A stretch of 64,000 nucleotides of DNA, taken from positions 1-64,000 of the forward strand of contig NZ_JANAFB010000012.1 in NCBI RefSeq assembly GCF_024199905.1. Direction: 5' to 3'. Position 1 is the stretch's first letter. Every line of letters begins with the position of its first letter. Source of the stretch: Rothia santali. GTDB taxonomy: Bacteria > Actinomycetota > Actinomycetes > Actinomycetales > Micrococcaceae. The position numbers and the translations under genes were made by a program. Of the stretch, positions 23,677 to 31,356 are shown one piece after another. Under the pieces are notes generated by a model. That model did no database searches and was not told where the DNA came from. It saw only the letters and a list, made by a program, of their open reading frames with translations.

Positions 23677-25176
23677 ATGGATACTCTGACCACGCTGGTC
23701 TCTTCGGCCGGCGGCTTCGTCTGGCAGGGCATGTTCGTCGTCCTCCTCCTGGTCGGCCTCTACCTGACCCTCCGCACCGGGGCGATCCAGTTCCGGGCGA
23801 TCCCGGAGATGTTCCGCGTCGTCGGCGAGCCCGGCGGCCGCGGGCCGGACGGCCGGAAGCAGATCTCCTCCTTCCGCGCGTTCACCATCTCCGCGGCGGC
23901 CCGCGTGGGCACCGGCAACATCGCCGGCGTCGCCATCGCGATCAGCGCGGGCGGGCCCGGCTCGGTGTTCTGGATGTGGCTCATGGCCGCGATCGGCGGG
24001 GCCAGCGCCTTCGTCGAGTCGCTGCTCGCGCAGCTGTACAAGCACCAGGGCCGCGACGCCTACGTCGGCGGGCCGGCCTACTACATGCAGCGGGGCCTCA
24101 GGGCCCGCTGGATGGGCGTGATCTTCGCGGTCATCATCTGCATCACCTACGGCTTCGCGTTCAACTCGGTGCAGTCGAACTCCATCGTCGACGCCGTCTC
24201 GCAGTCCACCGCCTTCGTCTCCCCCGACCTCGCGGAGAGCTTCGGGCTGAAGGTCGCCATCGGCCTCCTCCTCGTGGTCTGCGCCGCGCTGGTCATCTTC
24301 GGCGGCGTGCGGTCCATCTCGGCCGTCAGCCAGGTCGTCGTGCCGGTCATGGCCGTGCTGTACGTCCTGCTCGGCCTGACCGTCGTCGTGCTGAACCTCG
24401 GCGAGGTGCCCGCCATGGTCGTGCAGATCATCGAGGGGGCCTTCGGCATCCGGGAGTTCGTGGTGGGCGGCCTCATGGGCGTCATCATCACCGGCATGCA
24501 GCGCGGGCTGTTCTCCAACGAGGCCGGCATGGGCTCGGCGCCCAACGCGGGGGCCACCGCCGCGGTCTCGCACCCGGCCAAGCAGGGCCTGGTGCAGTCG
24601 CTGGGCGTCTACTTCGACACCATGATCATCTGCTCGATCACCGCCTTCATCGTGCTGCTGTCCAACCCCACGTTCGGGGACGAGACCCAGGGCGCCTCCC
24701 TGACCCAGAACGCGCTGTCGGCGCAGCTGGGCGACTGGGCGCTGCACTTCCTGACGGTCGCGATCTTCCTCTTCGCCTTCACCTCGCTGATCGGCAACTA
24801 CTACTACGGCGAGTCGAACATCCAGTTCCTCACCAAGTCCACGCTGGTGCTGCAGGTCTACCGCCTGCTGGTCCTGCTCTGCGTCTTCGCGGGCGCCGTC
24901 ATCGCCCTGGACCTCGCGTGGGCCGCGGCCGATCTGTTCATGGCGTTCATGGCCTTCATCAACCTCGTCGCCATCGCGCTGCTGGCGGGCGTGGCCGTCA
25001 AGGTCATGAAGCACTACCAGCGGCAGCGGAAGGCCGGCGAGGAGCCGATCTTCCACGCCTCGGACCTGCCGGAGCTCACCGGCATCGAGGTCTGGGACGG
25101 CAACGACGAGGTCACGACCCGGCAGTTCTGGGTCCAGCACTTCGCCGGCAAGGAGAAGCAGAAGGCCCGGCGGTAG
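23677..25176 (+). CDS. AGCS family alanine/glycine:cation symporter
   Basis: A 499-residue symporter of the AgcS/AlsT family with about ten or eleven helices. The family signature is ISSFRAFTISAAARVGTGNIAGVAIAI, with GPGSVFWMWLMAAIGGASAFVESLLAQ and a later FSNEAGMGSAPNAGATAAV block. It takes up alanine or glycine with Na+ or H+. Its start at 23677 has only a weak GAAAG Shine-Dalgarno, whereas the frame upstream lacks family sequence. It has its own unit, bounded by hairpin terminators on both sides. Confidence 0.9.
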   Translation: MDTLTTLVSSAGGFVWQGMFVVLLLVGLYLTLRTGAIQFRAIPEMFRVVGEPGGRGPDGRKQISSFRAFTISAAARVGTGNIAGVAIAISAGGPGSVFWMWLMAAIGGASAFVESLLAQLYKHQGRDAYVGGPAYYMQRGLRARWMGVIFAVIICITYGFAFNSVQSNSIVDAVSQSTAFVSPDLAESFGLKVAIGLLLVVCAALVIFGGVRSISAVSQVVVPVMAVLYVLLGLTVVVLNLGEVPAMVVQIIEGAFGIREFVVGGLMGVIITGMQRGLFSNEAGMGSAPNAGATAAVSHPAKQGLVQSLGVYFDTMIICSITAFIVLLSNPTFGDETQGASLTQNALSAQLGDWALHFLTVAIFLFAFTSLIGNYYYGESNIQFLTKSTLVLQVYRLLVLLCVFAGAVIALDLAWAAADLFMAFMAFINLVAIALLAGVAVKVMKHYQRQRKAGEEPIFHASDLPELTGIEVWDGNDEVTTRQFWVQHFAGKEKQKARR

Positions 25177-25186
25177 GGCCGACGAC

Positions 25187-25222
25187 GCCGCGGCCCGCTT
25201 CCCCGGGGAGGCGGGCCGCGGC
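25187..25222 (+). terminator. Hairpin terminator after the AGCS symporter gene
   Basis: A perfect 12-base stem pairs GCCGCGGCCCGC (25187-25198) with GCGGGCCGCGGC (25211-25222) across a 12-base loop, beginning 11 bases after the stop. No T tract follows. It insulates the symporter from the Abi unit. Confidence 0.75.
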
Positions 25223-25259
25223 ACTTCATCGTCATCATCTCTCCCCCATCCACAGCCGG

Positions 25260-25288
25260 TTGAGGAACCCGTTCGGCCTGCGTAGGCT
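25260..25288 (+). promoter_or_regulatory. Promoter upstream of the putative RNA and Abi gene
   Basis: A -35-like TTGAGG (25260-25265) and a -10-like TAGGCT (25283-25288, matching TAnnnT) are spaced by 17 bases. Transcription would start near 25295, at the left edge of the foldable RNA. The separation from the symporter terminator supports an independent unit. Confidence 0.6.
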
Positions 25289-25294
25289 GGATTC

Positions 25295-25360
25295 TGTTAG
25301 CCCCGTGTGGACCGCTGGCTCAGGCCATGTCGCCGGGGCTTCGACTTTTCGGGGAGGGTC
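25295..25360 (+). ncRNA. Putative structured RNA linked to the Abi gene (abiF-motif candidate)
   Basis: Between the promoter and the Abi start lies a nested fold. AGCCCCG (25299-25305) pairs with CGGGGCT (25334-25340). Inside it, GAC (25310-25312) pairs with GTC (25329-25331), and TGGC (25316-25319) pairs with GCCA (25324-25327) around a TCAG loop. A second CGGGG at 25350-25354 could compete with the first arm or form a pseudoknot. Structured RNAs called abiF are known upstream of Abi_2 genes, and some act with them as RNA antitoxins. The match here is by position and fold only. Confidence 0.5.
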
Positions 25361-25363
25361 GGC

Positions 25364-26059
25364 ATGTCCGTTACGTGGATTGATGACTGGCTCGGCGCGC
25401 CTCGCTTCAAGCGGTACGTCGAGGCCTGTGGCGGCGACGCCGTGCGTGCGCTGGAGCTCTACGAATGGAATGCCCAGCTCGGCCAGGCGCTGATGCGGGA
25501 CATCGGCCATTTCGAGATCGCGTTGAGGAATGCCTACGACGTTGCAGTCTCCCACCGATGGCGTGGCAACGATCATTGGCTCCTCGACCCGGAGTCTCCC
25601 GCTGTGGCGCCGATCTGGCGGATCAAGAAGGACCGCATGGGGCTCAAGAGGGGGGTCGACGTCAACTACCCCAATCGACGCACGGTTGATCGCGCCATTC
25701 ATCGATGTGGCGGCGTCCGAGCGACGCCGGGCAAAGTCATCGCAGAGCTGAGCCTCGGGTTCTGGAGCCACCTGACGAGCGCCTCTCATGAGAAGAGCCT
25801 GTGGGTCCCCTACCTGCACCCCGCCTTTCCGCCCGGCACGAACCGCCCCAACGTGGACAAGACCATCAGCGACATCACCGCCGTCCGCAATCGCATCGCC
25901 CATCACGAACCCATCTTCGACAGGGGCGCGGTGCCGCGTCAGGAACCCGGGCGACTTCACGCCGAGCTCATGAGGACGCTCACCCAGCTCGCTCCCGCCG
26001 CCGGGGACCACGTCGCCAGGACGACGGCCGTGCCCTCCGTGCTCTCACGCCGCCCCTGA
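25364..26059 (+). CDS. Abi family protein (Abi_2, HEPN-type), possible abortive-infection effector
   Basis: A 231-residue protein with two hallmark Abi_2 stretches, HFEIALRNAYD at about residues 49-59 and RNRIAHHEPIF at about 175-185. The second contains the HEPN R-x4-H motif (Arg175, His180), which in many HEPN proteins forms an RNA-cutting site. The ATG at 25364 has a strong GGGAGGG Shine-Dalgarno. The local G+C is near 57% over a sampled 60 bases, well below the neighbours, which suggests recent arrival. It stands alone after a structured leader. An RNase toxin controlled by that RNA is the leading idea, and a role in phage defence is inferred. Confidence 0.82.
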   Translation: MSVTWIDDWLGAPRFKRYVEACGGDAVRALELYEWNAQLGQALMRDIGHFEIALRNAYDVAVSHRWRGNDHWLLDPESPAVAPIWRIKKDRMGLKRGVDVNYPNRRTVDRAIHRCGGVRATPGKVIAELSLGFWSHLTSASHEKSLWVPYLHPAFPPGTNRPNVDKTISDITAVRNRIAHHEPIFDRGAVPRQEPGRLHAELMRTLTQLAPAAGDHVARTTAVPSVLSRRP

Positions 26060-26123
26060 GCCCTGCCCTCCCGGGCGGCGTCGTGACACAATGGATCCGC
26101 AGCGGATCAGGGAGGTTCCACAC

Positions 26124-26505
26124 GTGGCATATACCGAGGTCGAGGTCTTCATCCCGGCGGGCGGCGCGGAGGACGCGGAGCGCGAGGAGTTCCTCGACGC
26201 CGCGGCCGGGCTCGCCCAGGAGGGCTACCCCATCACCGTGTACGTGCGCGGGGAGGACGAGTGGGCCTTCGAGCAGTGCGAGCACGTCGCGGACATGATC
26301 GCCGCATCCGGCGACGTCGTCCTGCCCATCACGCTGCTGGGCCCCCGGATCGTGGCCTCGTGGATGTACCCCACCGGCGAGCAGATGCAGCGCTTCGCGA
26401 AGGCCGCCGAGCCGAAGCGGCAGGACCCGCGGTTCTCCGCGGCGGCCGCGGCGGGCGGGGTTCGCCGCCCATCCCAGACCTTTCGACGAGGAAAGCGCAG
26501 CAGAC
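26124..26505 (+). CDS. Thioredoxin-like, ArsD-related small protein with unresolved C-terminus
   Basis: A GTG at 26124, with GGGAGG eight bases upstream, opens a protein of about 110 confident residues: VEVFIPAGGAEDAEREEFLD near the start and DVVLPITLLGPRIVASWMYP towards the end. This resembles the ArsD fold (metallochaperone of arsenite pumps), where the second block is conserved, but the paired cysteines near the N-terminus of ArsD are absent. The frame then stays open through the whole next gene, so the true stop is not in frame. An indel near 26430-26500 in GC-only sequence is likely. The end given here is only the start of the next gene. Confidence 0.5.
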
Positions 26506-27429
26506 ATGGCAGAGACCACCGAGAACAAGCTCATCATCGGAACCGCCCCCGACTCCTGGGGCGTGTGGTTCCCCGAGGACGAGAAGCAGACCCCCTGGCA
26601 GCGCTTCCTCGACGAGGTCGCGGAGGCCGGGTACCGGTGGATCGAGCTGGGGCCCTACGGCTACCTGCCGACCGACCCGCAGACCCTCGCGCGGGAGCTG
26701 AAGGCGCGCGACCTCAGGGTCAGCGCGGGCACCGTGTTCACCGCGTTCCACCGCGGGCACGAGCAGTGGGACCTCGCGTGGGAGCCGGCCCGGAAGGTCG
26801 CCGAGCTGACCGCCGCGATGGACGGGCAGCACGTCGTCGTGATCCCCGCCCAGTGGCGCGACGACAAGACCGGCCGGGAGATGGAGCCGCGCACGCTCGA
26901 GGAGCGGCAGTGGGAGGACCTGGCCCGCGGCCACGACCGGCTGGGGAAGGTCCTGCAGGAGGAGTTCGGGCTGTACCAGCAGTTCCACTCCCACGCGGAC
27001 ACCCACGTGGAGACCATGGAGCAGATCGAGCGGTTCCTCGCCGCGACCGACCCGAAGTACACGACGCTGTGCCTGGACACCGGGCACGCTGAGTTCGGCG
27101 GCGCGGACTCGGTCACGCTGATCGAGCGGTACCCGGAGCGGATCGGCTACCTGCACCTCAAGCAGATCGACCCCGACGTGCTCGCCGAGGTCCGCAGGCA
27201 CGACTGGGACTTCGGCCGGGCCACGGCCGAGGGCGTGACCATCGAGCCGCCGCACGGGCTGCCGGACCTGCGCCTGGTCATCGAGGCCGCCGAGAAGCTG
27301 AACCGCCCGCTGTTCGGCATCGTCGAGCAGGACATGTACCCGGTCAGCGACTTCGACGTGCCCCTGCCCATCGCCAGCCGCACCCGCAAGCACCTGCTCG
27401 GCTGCGGGACCCGGACCGTCCCGGCCTGA
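26506..27429 (+). CDS. iolE: IolE-like inosose dehydratase / sugar isomerase (xylose isomerase-like TIM barrel)
   Basis: A 307-residue TIM-barrel protein of the AP-endonuclease/xylose-isomerase superfamily. It opens with the IolE-type GTAPDSWGVWFPEDEK and has the metal-site segments HSHADTHVETMEQIE, LCLDTGHAEFGG and YLHLKQIDPDV. In inositol catabolism IolE dehydrates 2-keto-myo-inositol. An inosose isomerase (IolI-like) role cannot be excluded. The start has no strong Shine-Dalgarno. It opens the iol unit followed by iolG- and iolH-type genes. Confidence 0.75.
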   Translation: MAETTENKLIIGTAPDSWGVWFPEDEKQTPWQRFLDEVAEAGYRWIELGPYGYLPTDPQTLARELKARDLRVSAGTVFTAFHRGHEQWDLAWEPARKVAELTAAMDGQHVVVIPAQWRDDKTGREMEPRTLEERQWEDLARGHDRLGKVLQEEFGLYQQFHSHADTHVETMEQIERFLAATDPKYTTLCLDTGHAEFGGADSVTLIERYPERIGYLHLKQIDPDVLAEVRRHDWDFGRATAEGVTIEPPHGLPDLRLVIEAAEKLNRPLFGIVEQDMYPVSDFDVPLPIASRTRKHLLGCGTRTVPA

Positions 27430-27541
27430 CCGGGGCCGACGCCGCCCCCTCCGGATCGGCCGGGGGCCGACGCCGCCCCGCCCGGACGGCCTCCACCGTC
27501 CCCCCACCCGACGCACACCCTTCGAAAGGAAACCCACCCCC

Positions 27542-28519
27542 ATGACCCAGGAACTGCGCATCGCCGTCGTCGGAGCCGGCCGCATGGGCTCCGACCACAT
27601 CGAGCGGATCCACCGCCGCATGGAGCGGGCCCGCATCACCGCGATCGTCGACATCGACGAGGCCAAGGCCCGCGCCGCGATCGACGGCATCGAGGGCGCG
27701 AAGGTCTACACCGACTTCACCGAGGCCATCGACTCGGGCGAGGTCGACGCCGTGCTGGTCGCGACCCCCGGATTCCTGCACGAGCAGGTCCTCCTCCCGA
27801 CCCTGACCAAGGGCCTGCCGATCCTGTGCGAGAAGCCGCTGACCCCCGACTCCGAGTCTGCCTGGCGCATCGTGCAGGCCGAGGTGGCCGCGGGCCGCCG
27901 GCTCGTCCAGGTGGGCTTCATGCGCCGCTTCGACGCCGGCTACCGGGCCGTGCGCGCCGCGGTCGAGTCGGGCGAGCACGGCGAGCTGCTGGCCCTCGAC
28001 TGCGAGCACATCAATCCCGAGGTCCCGGACGCCTACACCGGCCGCAACCTCATCGACGACACCGTGGTCCACGAGTTCGACGGCATGCGCTTCCTGAGCG
28101 GCGAGGAGATCGTCTCGGTGCGGGTCGCCGGCGGCAAGCGCTCGAAGCACGCCAAGGAGGGCCTGATGGACCCGGCCCAGATCCAGATGGAGACCGAGTC
28201 CGGCGTGCGGATCACGGTCAACACCCACGTCACCTCGCAGTACGGCTACGCGGTGACGACCCGCGCGAGCTTCGAGGGCGCCCACGTGCAGGAGGGGCTC
28301 GACGTCGTGACCCCCGGCTTCGAGGAGCGCTTCCTGGACGCCTACGACGCCGAGGTCCAGGAGTGGATCGACGCGAGCCTCGCGGGCGAGCTGGAGGGAC
28401 CGGACGCGTGGGACGGCTACGCCGCCGCCGCGTGCTGCGAGGCCGGGCTGAAGGCCGTGGACGACCTCGGCCAGAGCTACCCCGTGACCCTGCAGGAGAA
28501 GCCCGAGCTGTACCGCTAG
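27542..28519 (+). CDS. iolG: Inositol 2-dehydrogenase (Gfo/Idh/MocA family)
   Basis: A 325-residue NAD(P)-dependent dehydrogenase with the Rossmann start RIAVVGAGRMGSDHIERIHRR, the EKPLTPD motif that supplies the catalytic lysine, and the IolG-typical VDAVLVATPGFLHEQVLLPTL and FDGMRFLSGEEI blocks. It oxidises myo-inositol to 2-keto-myo-inositol, the first step of the pathway. A GAAAGGAAAC-type Shine-Dalgarno precedes the ATG. It follows the IolE-like gene by 112 bases and precedes the IolH-like gene. Confidence 0.88.
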   Translation: MTQELRIAVVGAGRMGSDHIERIHRRMERARITAIVDIDEAKARAAIDGIEGAKVYTDFTEAIDSGEVDAVLVATPGFLHEQVLLPTLTKGLPILCEKPLTPDSESAWRIVQAEVAAGRRLVQVGFMRRFDAGYRAVRAAVESGEHGELLALDCEHINPEVPDAYTGRNLIDDTVVHEFDGMRFLSGEEIVSVRVAGGKRSKHAKEGLMDPAQIQMETESGVRITVNTHVTSQYGYAVTTRASFEGAHVQEGLDVVTPGFEERFLDAYDAEVQEWIDASLAGELEGPDAWDGYAAAACCEAGLKAVDDLGQSYPVTLQEKPELYR

Positions 28520-28530
28520 GGCCCGACGCC

Positions 28531-28551
28531 GCCGGCCCCGCGCGGGCCGGC
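28531..28551 (+). terminator. Hairpin between the iolG- and iolH-type genes
   Basis: GCCGGCCC (28531-28538) pairs with GGGCCGGC (28544-28551) across a five-base loop, starting 12 bases after the iolG stop. The next gene continues in the same direction after 99 bases, so this may be a weak terminator or a processing site. Confidence 0.45.
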
Positions 28552-28617
28552 GCCGGCGGCTTCGCCCCGCCCCTCGTGCCCACCCCTCGACCGACCATCC
28601 CCTGACGAGGAGACCCC

Positions 28618-29496
28618 GTGAAGATCGCCCTGGACCCCACCCCCTTCCACCGCACCCACTCCCTGCTGGAGTTCCCCCGCCTGGTCAAGGACCTCGGGTA
28701 CGACTACTTCCAAATGACCCCGCACCCGGACTTCATCCCGTTCTTCAACCACCCCAAGGCCGACGACGACCTGGTGGCCGACCTGGGGAAGGCCTGCAAG
28801 GACGCCGGCGTCGAGATCGCCTCGATCCTGCCCGTGCTGCGCTGGTCCTCCCCGGACCCCGACGCCCGCGAGGCGGCCGTGCGCTCCTGGAAGCGCGCGA
28901 TCCAGATCGCCGTGGACCTCGGCGTCGAGCAGATGAACACGGAGTTCTCCGGCCGGCCCGAGCTCGCCGAGGAGTCGGAGCGCGCCTTCTACCGCTCGAT
29001 GGAGGAGCTGCTGCCGATCATCGAGCGCGAGGGCATCAACGTCGCGATCGACCCGCACCCGGACGACTTCGTGGAGAACGGCCTGGAGGCCTGGCGGGTC
29101 ATCCGCGGGGCGAACTCGAAGAACCTCGGGTTCGCGTACGTCGCCTGCCACGCCTTCCACATGCAGGAGGCGCCGCTGGACATCATGCGGGCCGCGGGCG
29201 ACCGCATCCGCGTCACGCACGTGGCCGACACGATGGACCACCACCGCTCCAACGGCCTGCGCTACATCACCAACCCGCCCGGCAACCCGGTGCGCGTGCA
29301 CCAGCACCTCAAGGTGGGCGACGGCGACGTCGACTGGGACGAGTACTTCGGCGGCCTGGCCGAGATCGGGTTCCTGGACTCGCCCGACACGGTGATGGTC
29401 TCCAGCGTCTTCGGCGAGAACGAGAACGCCGAGGAGGTCTCCCGGTACCAGCTGCGGACCATGCGCGAGCGGGTCGAGGCGGCCCGGAAGGGCTGA
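28618..29496 (+). CDS. iolH: IolH-like sugar phosphate isomerase/epimerase
   Basis: A 292-residue protein of the AP-endonuclease-like TIM-barrel family. It begins KIALDPTPFHRTHSLLEFPRL, close to the IolH start in bacilli and corynebacteria, and has IDPHPDDFVENG and RVTHVADTMDHHRSNG as metal-binding segments. Its role in the inositol pathway is not settled even in model organisms. The GTG start at 28618 has a GAGGAGACC Shine-Dalgarno. It ends the forward iol gene set in this window. Confidence 0.78.
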   Translation: MKIALDPTPFHRTHSLLEFPRLVKDLGYDYFQMTPHPDFIPFFNHPKADDDLVADLGKACKDAGVEIASILPVLRWSSPDPDAREAAVRSWKRAIQIAVDLGVEQMNTEFSGRPELAEESERAFYRSMEELLPIIEREGINVAIDPHPDDFVENGLEAWRVIRGANSKNLGFAYVACHAFHMQEAPLDIMRAAGDRIRVTHVADTMDHHRSNGLRYITNPPGNPVRVHQHLKVGDGDVDWDEYFGGLAEIGFLDSPDTVMVSSVFGENENAEEVSRYQLRTMRERVEAARKG

Positions 29497-29715
29497 GCCA
29501 CGCGGGGGCGGTGCCTCTCACCGGCCCGGGGGCGCCGTTTCTCCTCGCGCCCCGGGGACCCGCCTCTCCGGGTGCCCGTTCGCTCCTGGCGCTCGCGGGC
29601 CCCGGCCCCTGGTGCCCCCGCCGGACCTGTGCTTGGCTGAGACCACGCATACAGCGCCGTCCCGCGCCGCCCTCCCGGGCGGATGCCGGGCGGCGCGTCG
29701 AGGAGGGGAGGCCCC

Positions 29716-29910
29716 GTGGCTTCGAACGAGAACCGAGAGCAGCGGCCCGCCGAGGGTCGGGAGCCGAGCGAGGCGGAGTCGAGGATCGGCATGTCCGCCG
29801 AGGAGGAGCAGCGCGAGGTGCGGCGCCAGTCCGAGAGCACCGAACCCGCCGACGAGGGCGTGGGCGCCCTGACCGACGACGAGGGCCGCGAGCCCGACAC
29901 CGCGAACTAG
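29716..29910 (+). CDS. Small acidic protein of unknown function
   Basis: A 64-residue, Glu/Asp-rich hydrophilic protein beginning VASNENREQRPAEGREPSEA and ending in DDEGREPDTAN. The GTG at 29716 has a strong AGGAGGGG Shine-Dalgarno, and the gene is followed by a bidirectional hairpin, both of which support a real gene. The composition resembles small disordered stress proteins of actinobacteria. No family was recognised. Confidence 0.55.
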   Translation: MASNENREQRPAEGREPSEAESRIGMSAEEEQREVRRQSESTEPADEGVGALTDDEGREPDTAN

Positions 29911-29921
29911 GCCCCCCGGGG

Positions 29922-29953
29922 AGCCCGGGCCGTCCATGCCGGAGGCCCGGGCT
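29922..29953. terminator. Bidirectional hairpin terminator
   Basis: AGCCCGGGCC (29922-29931) pairs with GGCCCGGGCT (29944-29953) across a 12-base loop. It sits between the stop of the small plus-strand gene and the stop of the minus-strand flavoprotein gene, so it can serve both. Confidence 0.7.
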
Positions 29954-29962
29954 GCCGCGCGC

Positions 29963-31153
29963 TCAGGCGGAGCCGACCCGCCCCTTCAGGATCCCGTGCC
30001 AGTACAGCTGCGGCTGCATGAACAGGTCGTAGGCGTAGGTCCACGGCCGCGACCGCTGCAGGTCGGCGAGGCCGAAGGACGGCGTCGGACGCCCCTGGCG
30101 GTCGAACTCGGCCAGGAGCAGGCTCGTCCCCGAGGTGGCGATCGGCGCGACCGAGTAGCCGTCGTACCGCGCGAAGGCCCGGCCCAGGCGCTGCGCGGCG
30201 ATGTTGCGCGCCAGGATCGGCACCTGCTTCCGCAGCCCGCCGCCCGAGCGCTGGGCCCCGAGCTCCGCCGCGTCGCCCATGGCCCACACCCGCGGGTGCT
30301 CGGGGTGCCGGAGGGTCTCCGGGTCCACGGCCGCGAACCCGCCCGGCAGCCCGCTCAGCCCCGCCGCGCCGATCCACTCCGGCGCCCGGTGCCGCGGGGT
30401 CAGGTGCAGCGCGTCGAACGGGTACAGGACGGCCCCGGCCGGGGTCTCCGCCCGGACCACCTGCCCTTCGGGGTCGACGCCGCCCACCCGCGCCGAGGTC
30501 ACCACCCGCACGCCGTAGCGCTCGGCCGCCGCGCGCAGCTGCTCGTCGGGGCGGTCCAGGGCAAACATGCGCCGGTCCTCCACGAGGACCGTGACGTCCA
30601 GGTCGCCGAGGACCCCGCGTCGTCTCCAGAGGTCGCACAGGATGAACAGGGGCTTGTAGCCGACGCCGCCGCACGGCACCGTCTCGGTCGCCACCGTGAA
30701 CACCGCGCGGCCGCTCGTGAGCGAGGACATCAGCGTCCACGTCTTCGCGGCCAGCTCGGGGAGGTAGTTGGTCGAGGCCGCCGAGCCCACGACGGCGTCG
30801 CCGGTCCCGGGGGCCGCGTCCCAGTCGGGGCTCGAGCCGGGGCAGATGACGAGGTCGTTGCCGGAGATCTCGCGCCCCCGGTCGGTCACGACGGCGCGCC
30901 GCTCCGGGTCCACCGCGACGACGGCCTCGGCGTACCGGTGGCACCGCGAGGGCATGGCGCGGCCCTGGGGACGCTGGGCGTGGGCGAGGTCGGCCCGCCC
31001 GGCCCCCACGTAGGAGAGCAGCGGGCGATAGGTGTGGGTCTTGGCGGGGTCCACCACCGCGACGTCGCGGCAGCCCAGGCGGCGCAGGTGGGCCGCGAGC
31101 GAGATCCCCGCGTTGCCGCCGCCGACGATCAGGACGTCGTGATGGGTGTTCAT
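29963..31153 (-). CDS. FAD-dependent NAD(P)/disulphide oxidoreductase, sulfide:quinone reductase-like
   Basis: A 396-residue flavoprotein with the FAD-binding start DVLIVGGGNAGISLAAHLRR and a second nucleotide-region LVICPGSSPDWDA. The TVPCGGVGYKPLF segment, with Cys161, is the redox loop seen in sulfide:quinone reductases. The C-terminal partner cysteine of classic enzymes is not present, so a type II SQR-like or another quinone-linked enzyme is more likely than a canonical SQR. It lies antisense to the iol genes and has no evident relation to inositol. Confidence 0.75.
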   Translation of the reverse strand: MNTHHDVLIVGGGNAGISLAAHLRRLGCRDVAVVDPAKTHTYRPLLSYVGAGRADLAHAQRPQGRAMPSRCHRYAEAVVAVDPERRAVVTDRGREISGNDLVICPGSSPDWDAAPGTGDAVVGSAASTNYLPELAAKTWTLMSSLTSGRAVFTVATETVPCGGVGYKPLFILCDLWRRRGVLGDLDVTVLVEDRRMFALDRPDEQLRAAAERYGVRVVTSARVGGVDPEGQVVRAETPAGAVLYPFDALHLTPRHRAPEWIGAAGLSGLPGGFAAVDPETLRHPEHPRVWAMGDAAELGAQRSGGGLRKQVPILARNIAAQRLGRAFARYDGYSVAPIATSGTSLLLAEFDRQGRPTPSFGLADLQRSRPWTYAYDLFMQPQLYWHGILKGRVGSA

Positions 31154-31356
31154 CCTCGGGCTCTCCTTCGCTCCGGCCGGAGGCGCCCGGCTGCGGTCGG
31201 CGAGACCGACCCGTCTCCCAGTCTGGTATGGATCCGGGCCCGTGCATAGTCCGGCCGCGGCGCCCGGGCCGCGATGCCGCGGGCGCCGCGGTGGGGCACC
31301 GGCGGCACCACGCCCGCTTCACCGGCATCGCCACGGCCGCTTCGCCGGCGCCGGGC

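Noticed and set aside
21264-25493. A single 1,400-residue plus-strand protein covering the synthetase and two transport genes
   Set aside because: Only the first 480 residues match a family. The rest is in the wrong frame relative to two clear membrane protein genes; the open frame reflects high G+C.
25364-26059. Complete RNA-guided CRISPR effector
   Set aside because: One HEPN motif in a 231-residue protein without array or other effector domains; it fits Abi_2 only.
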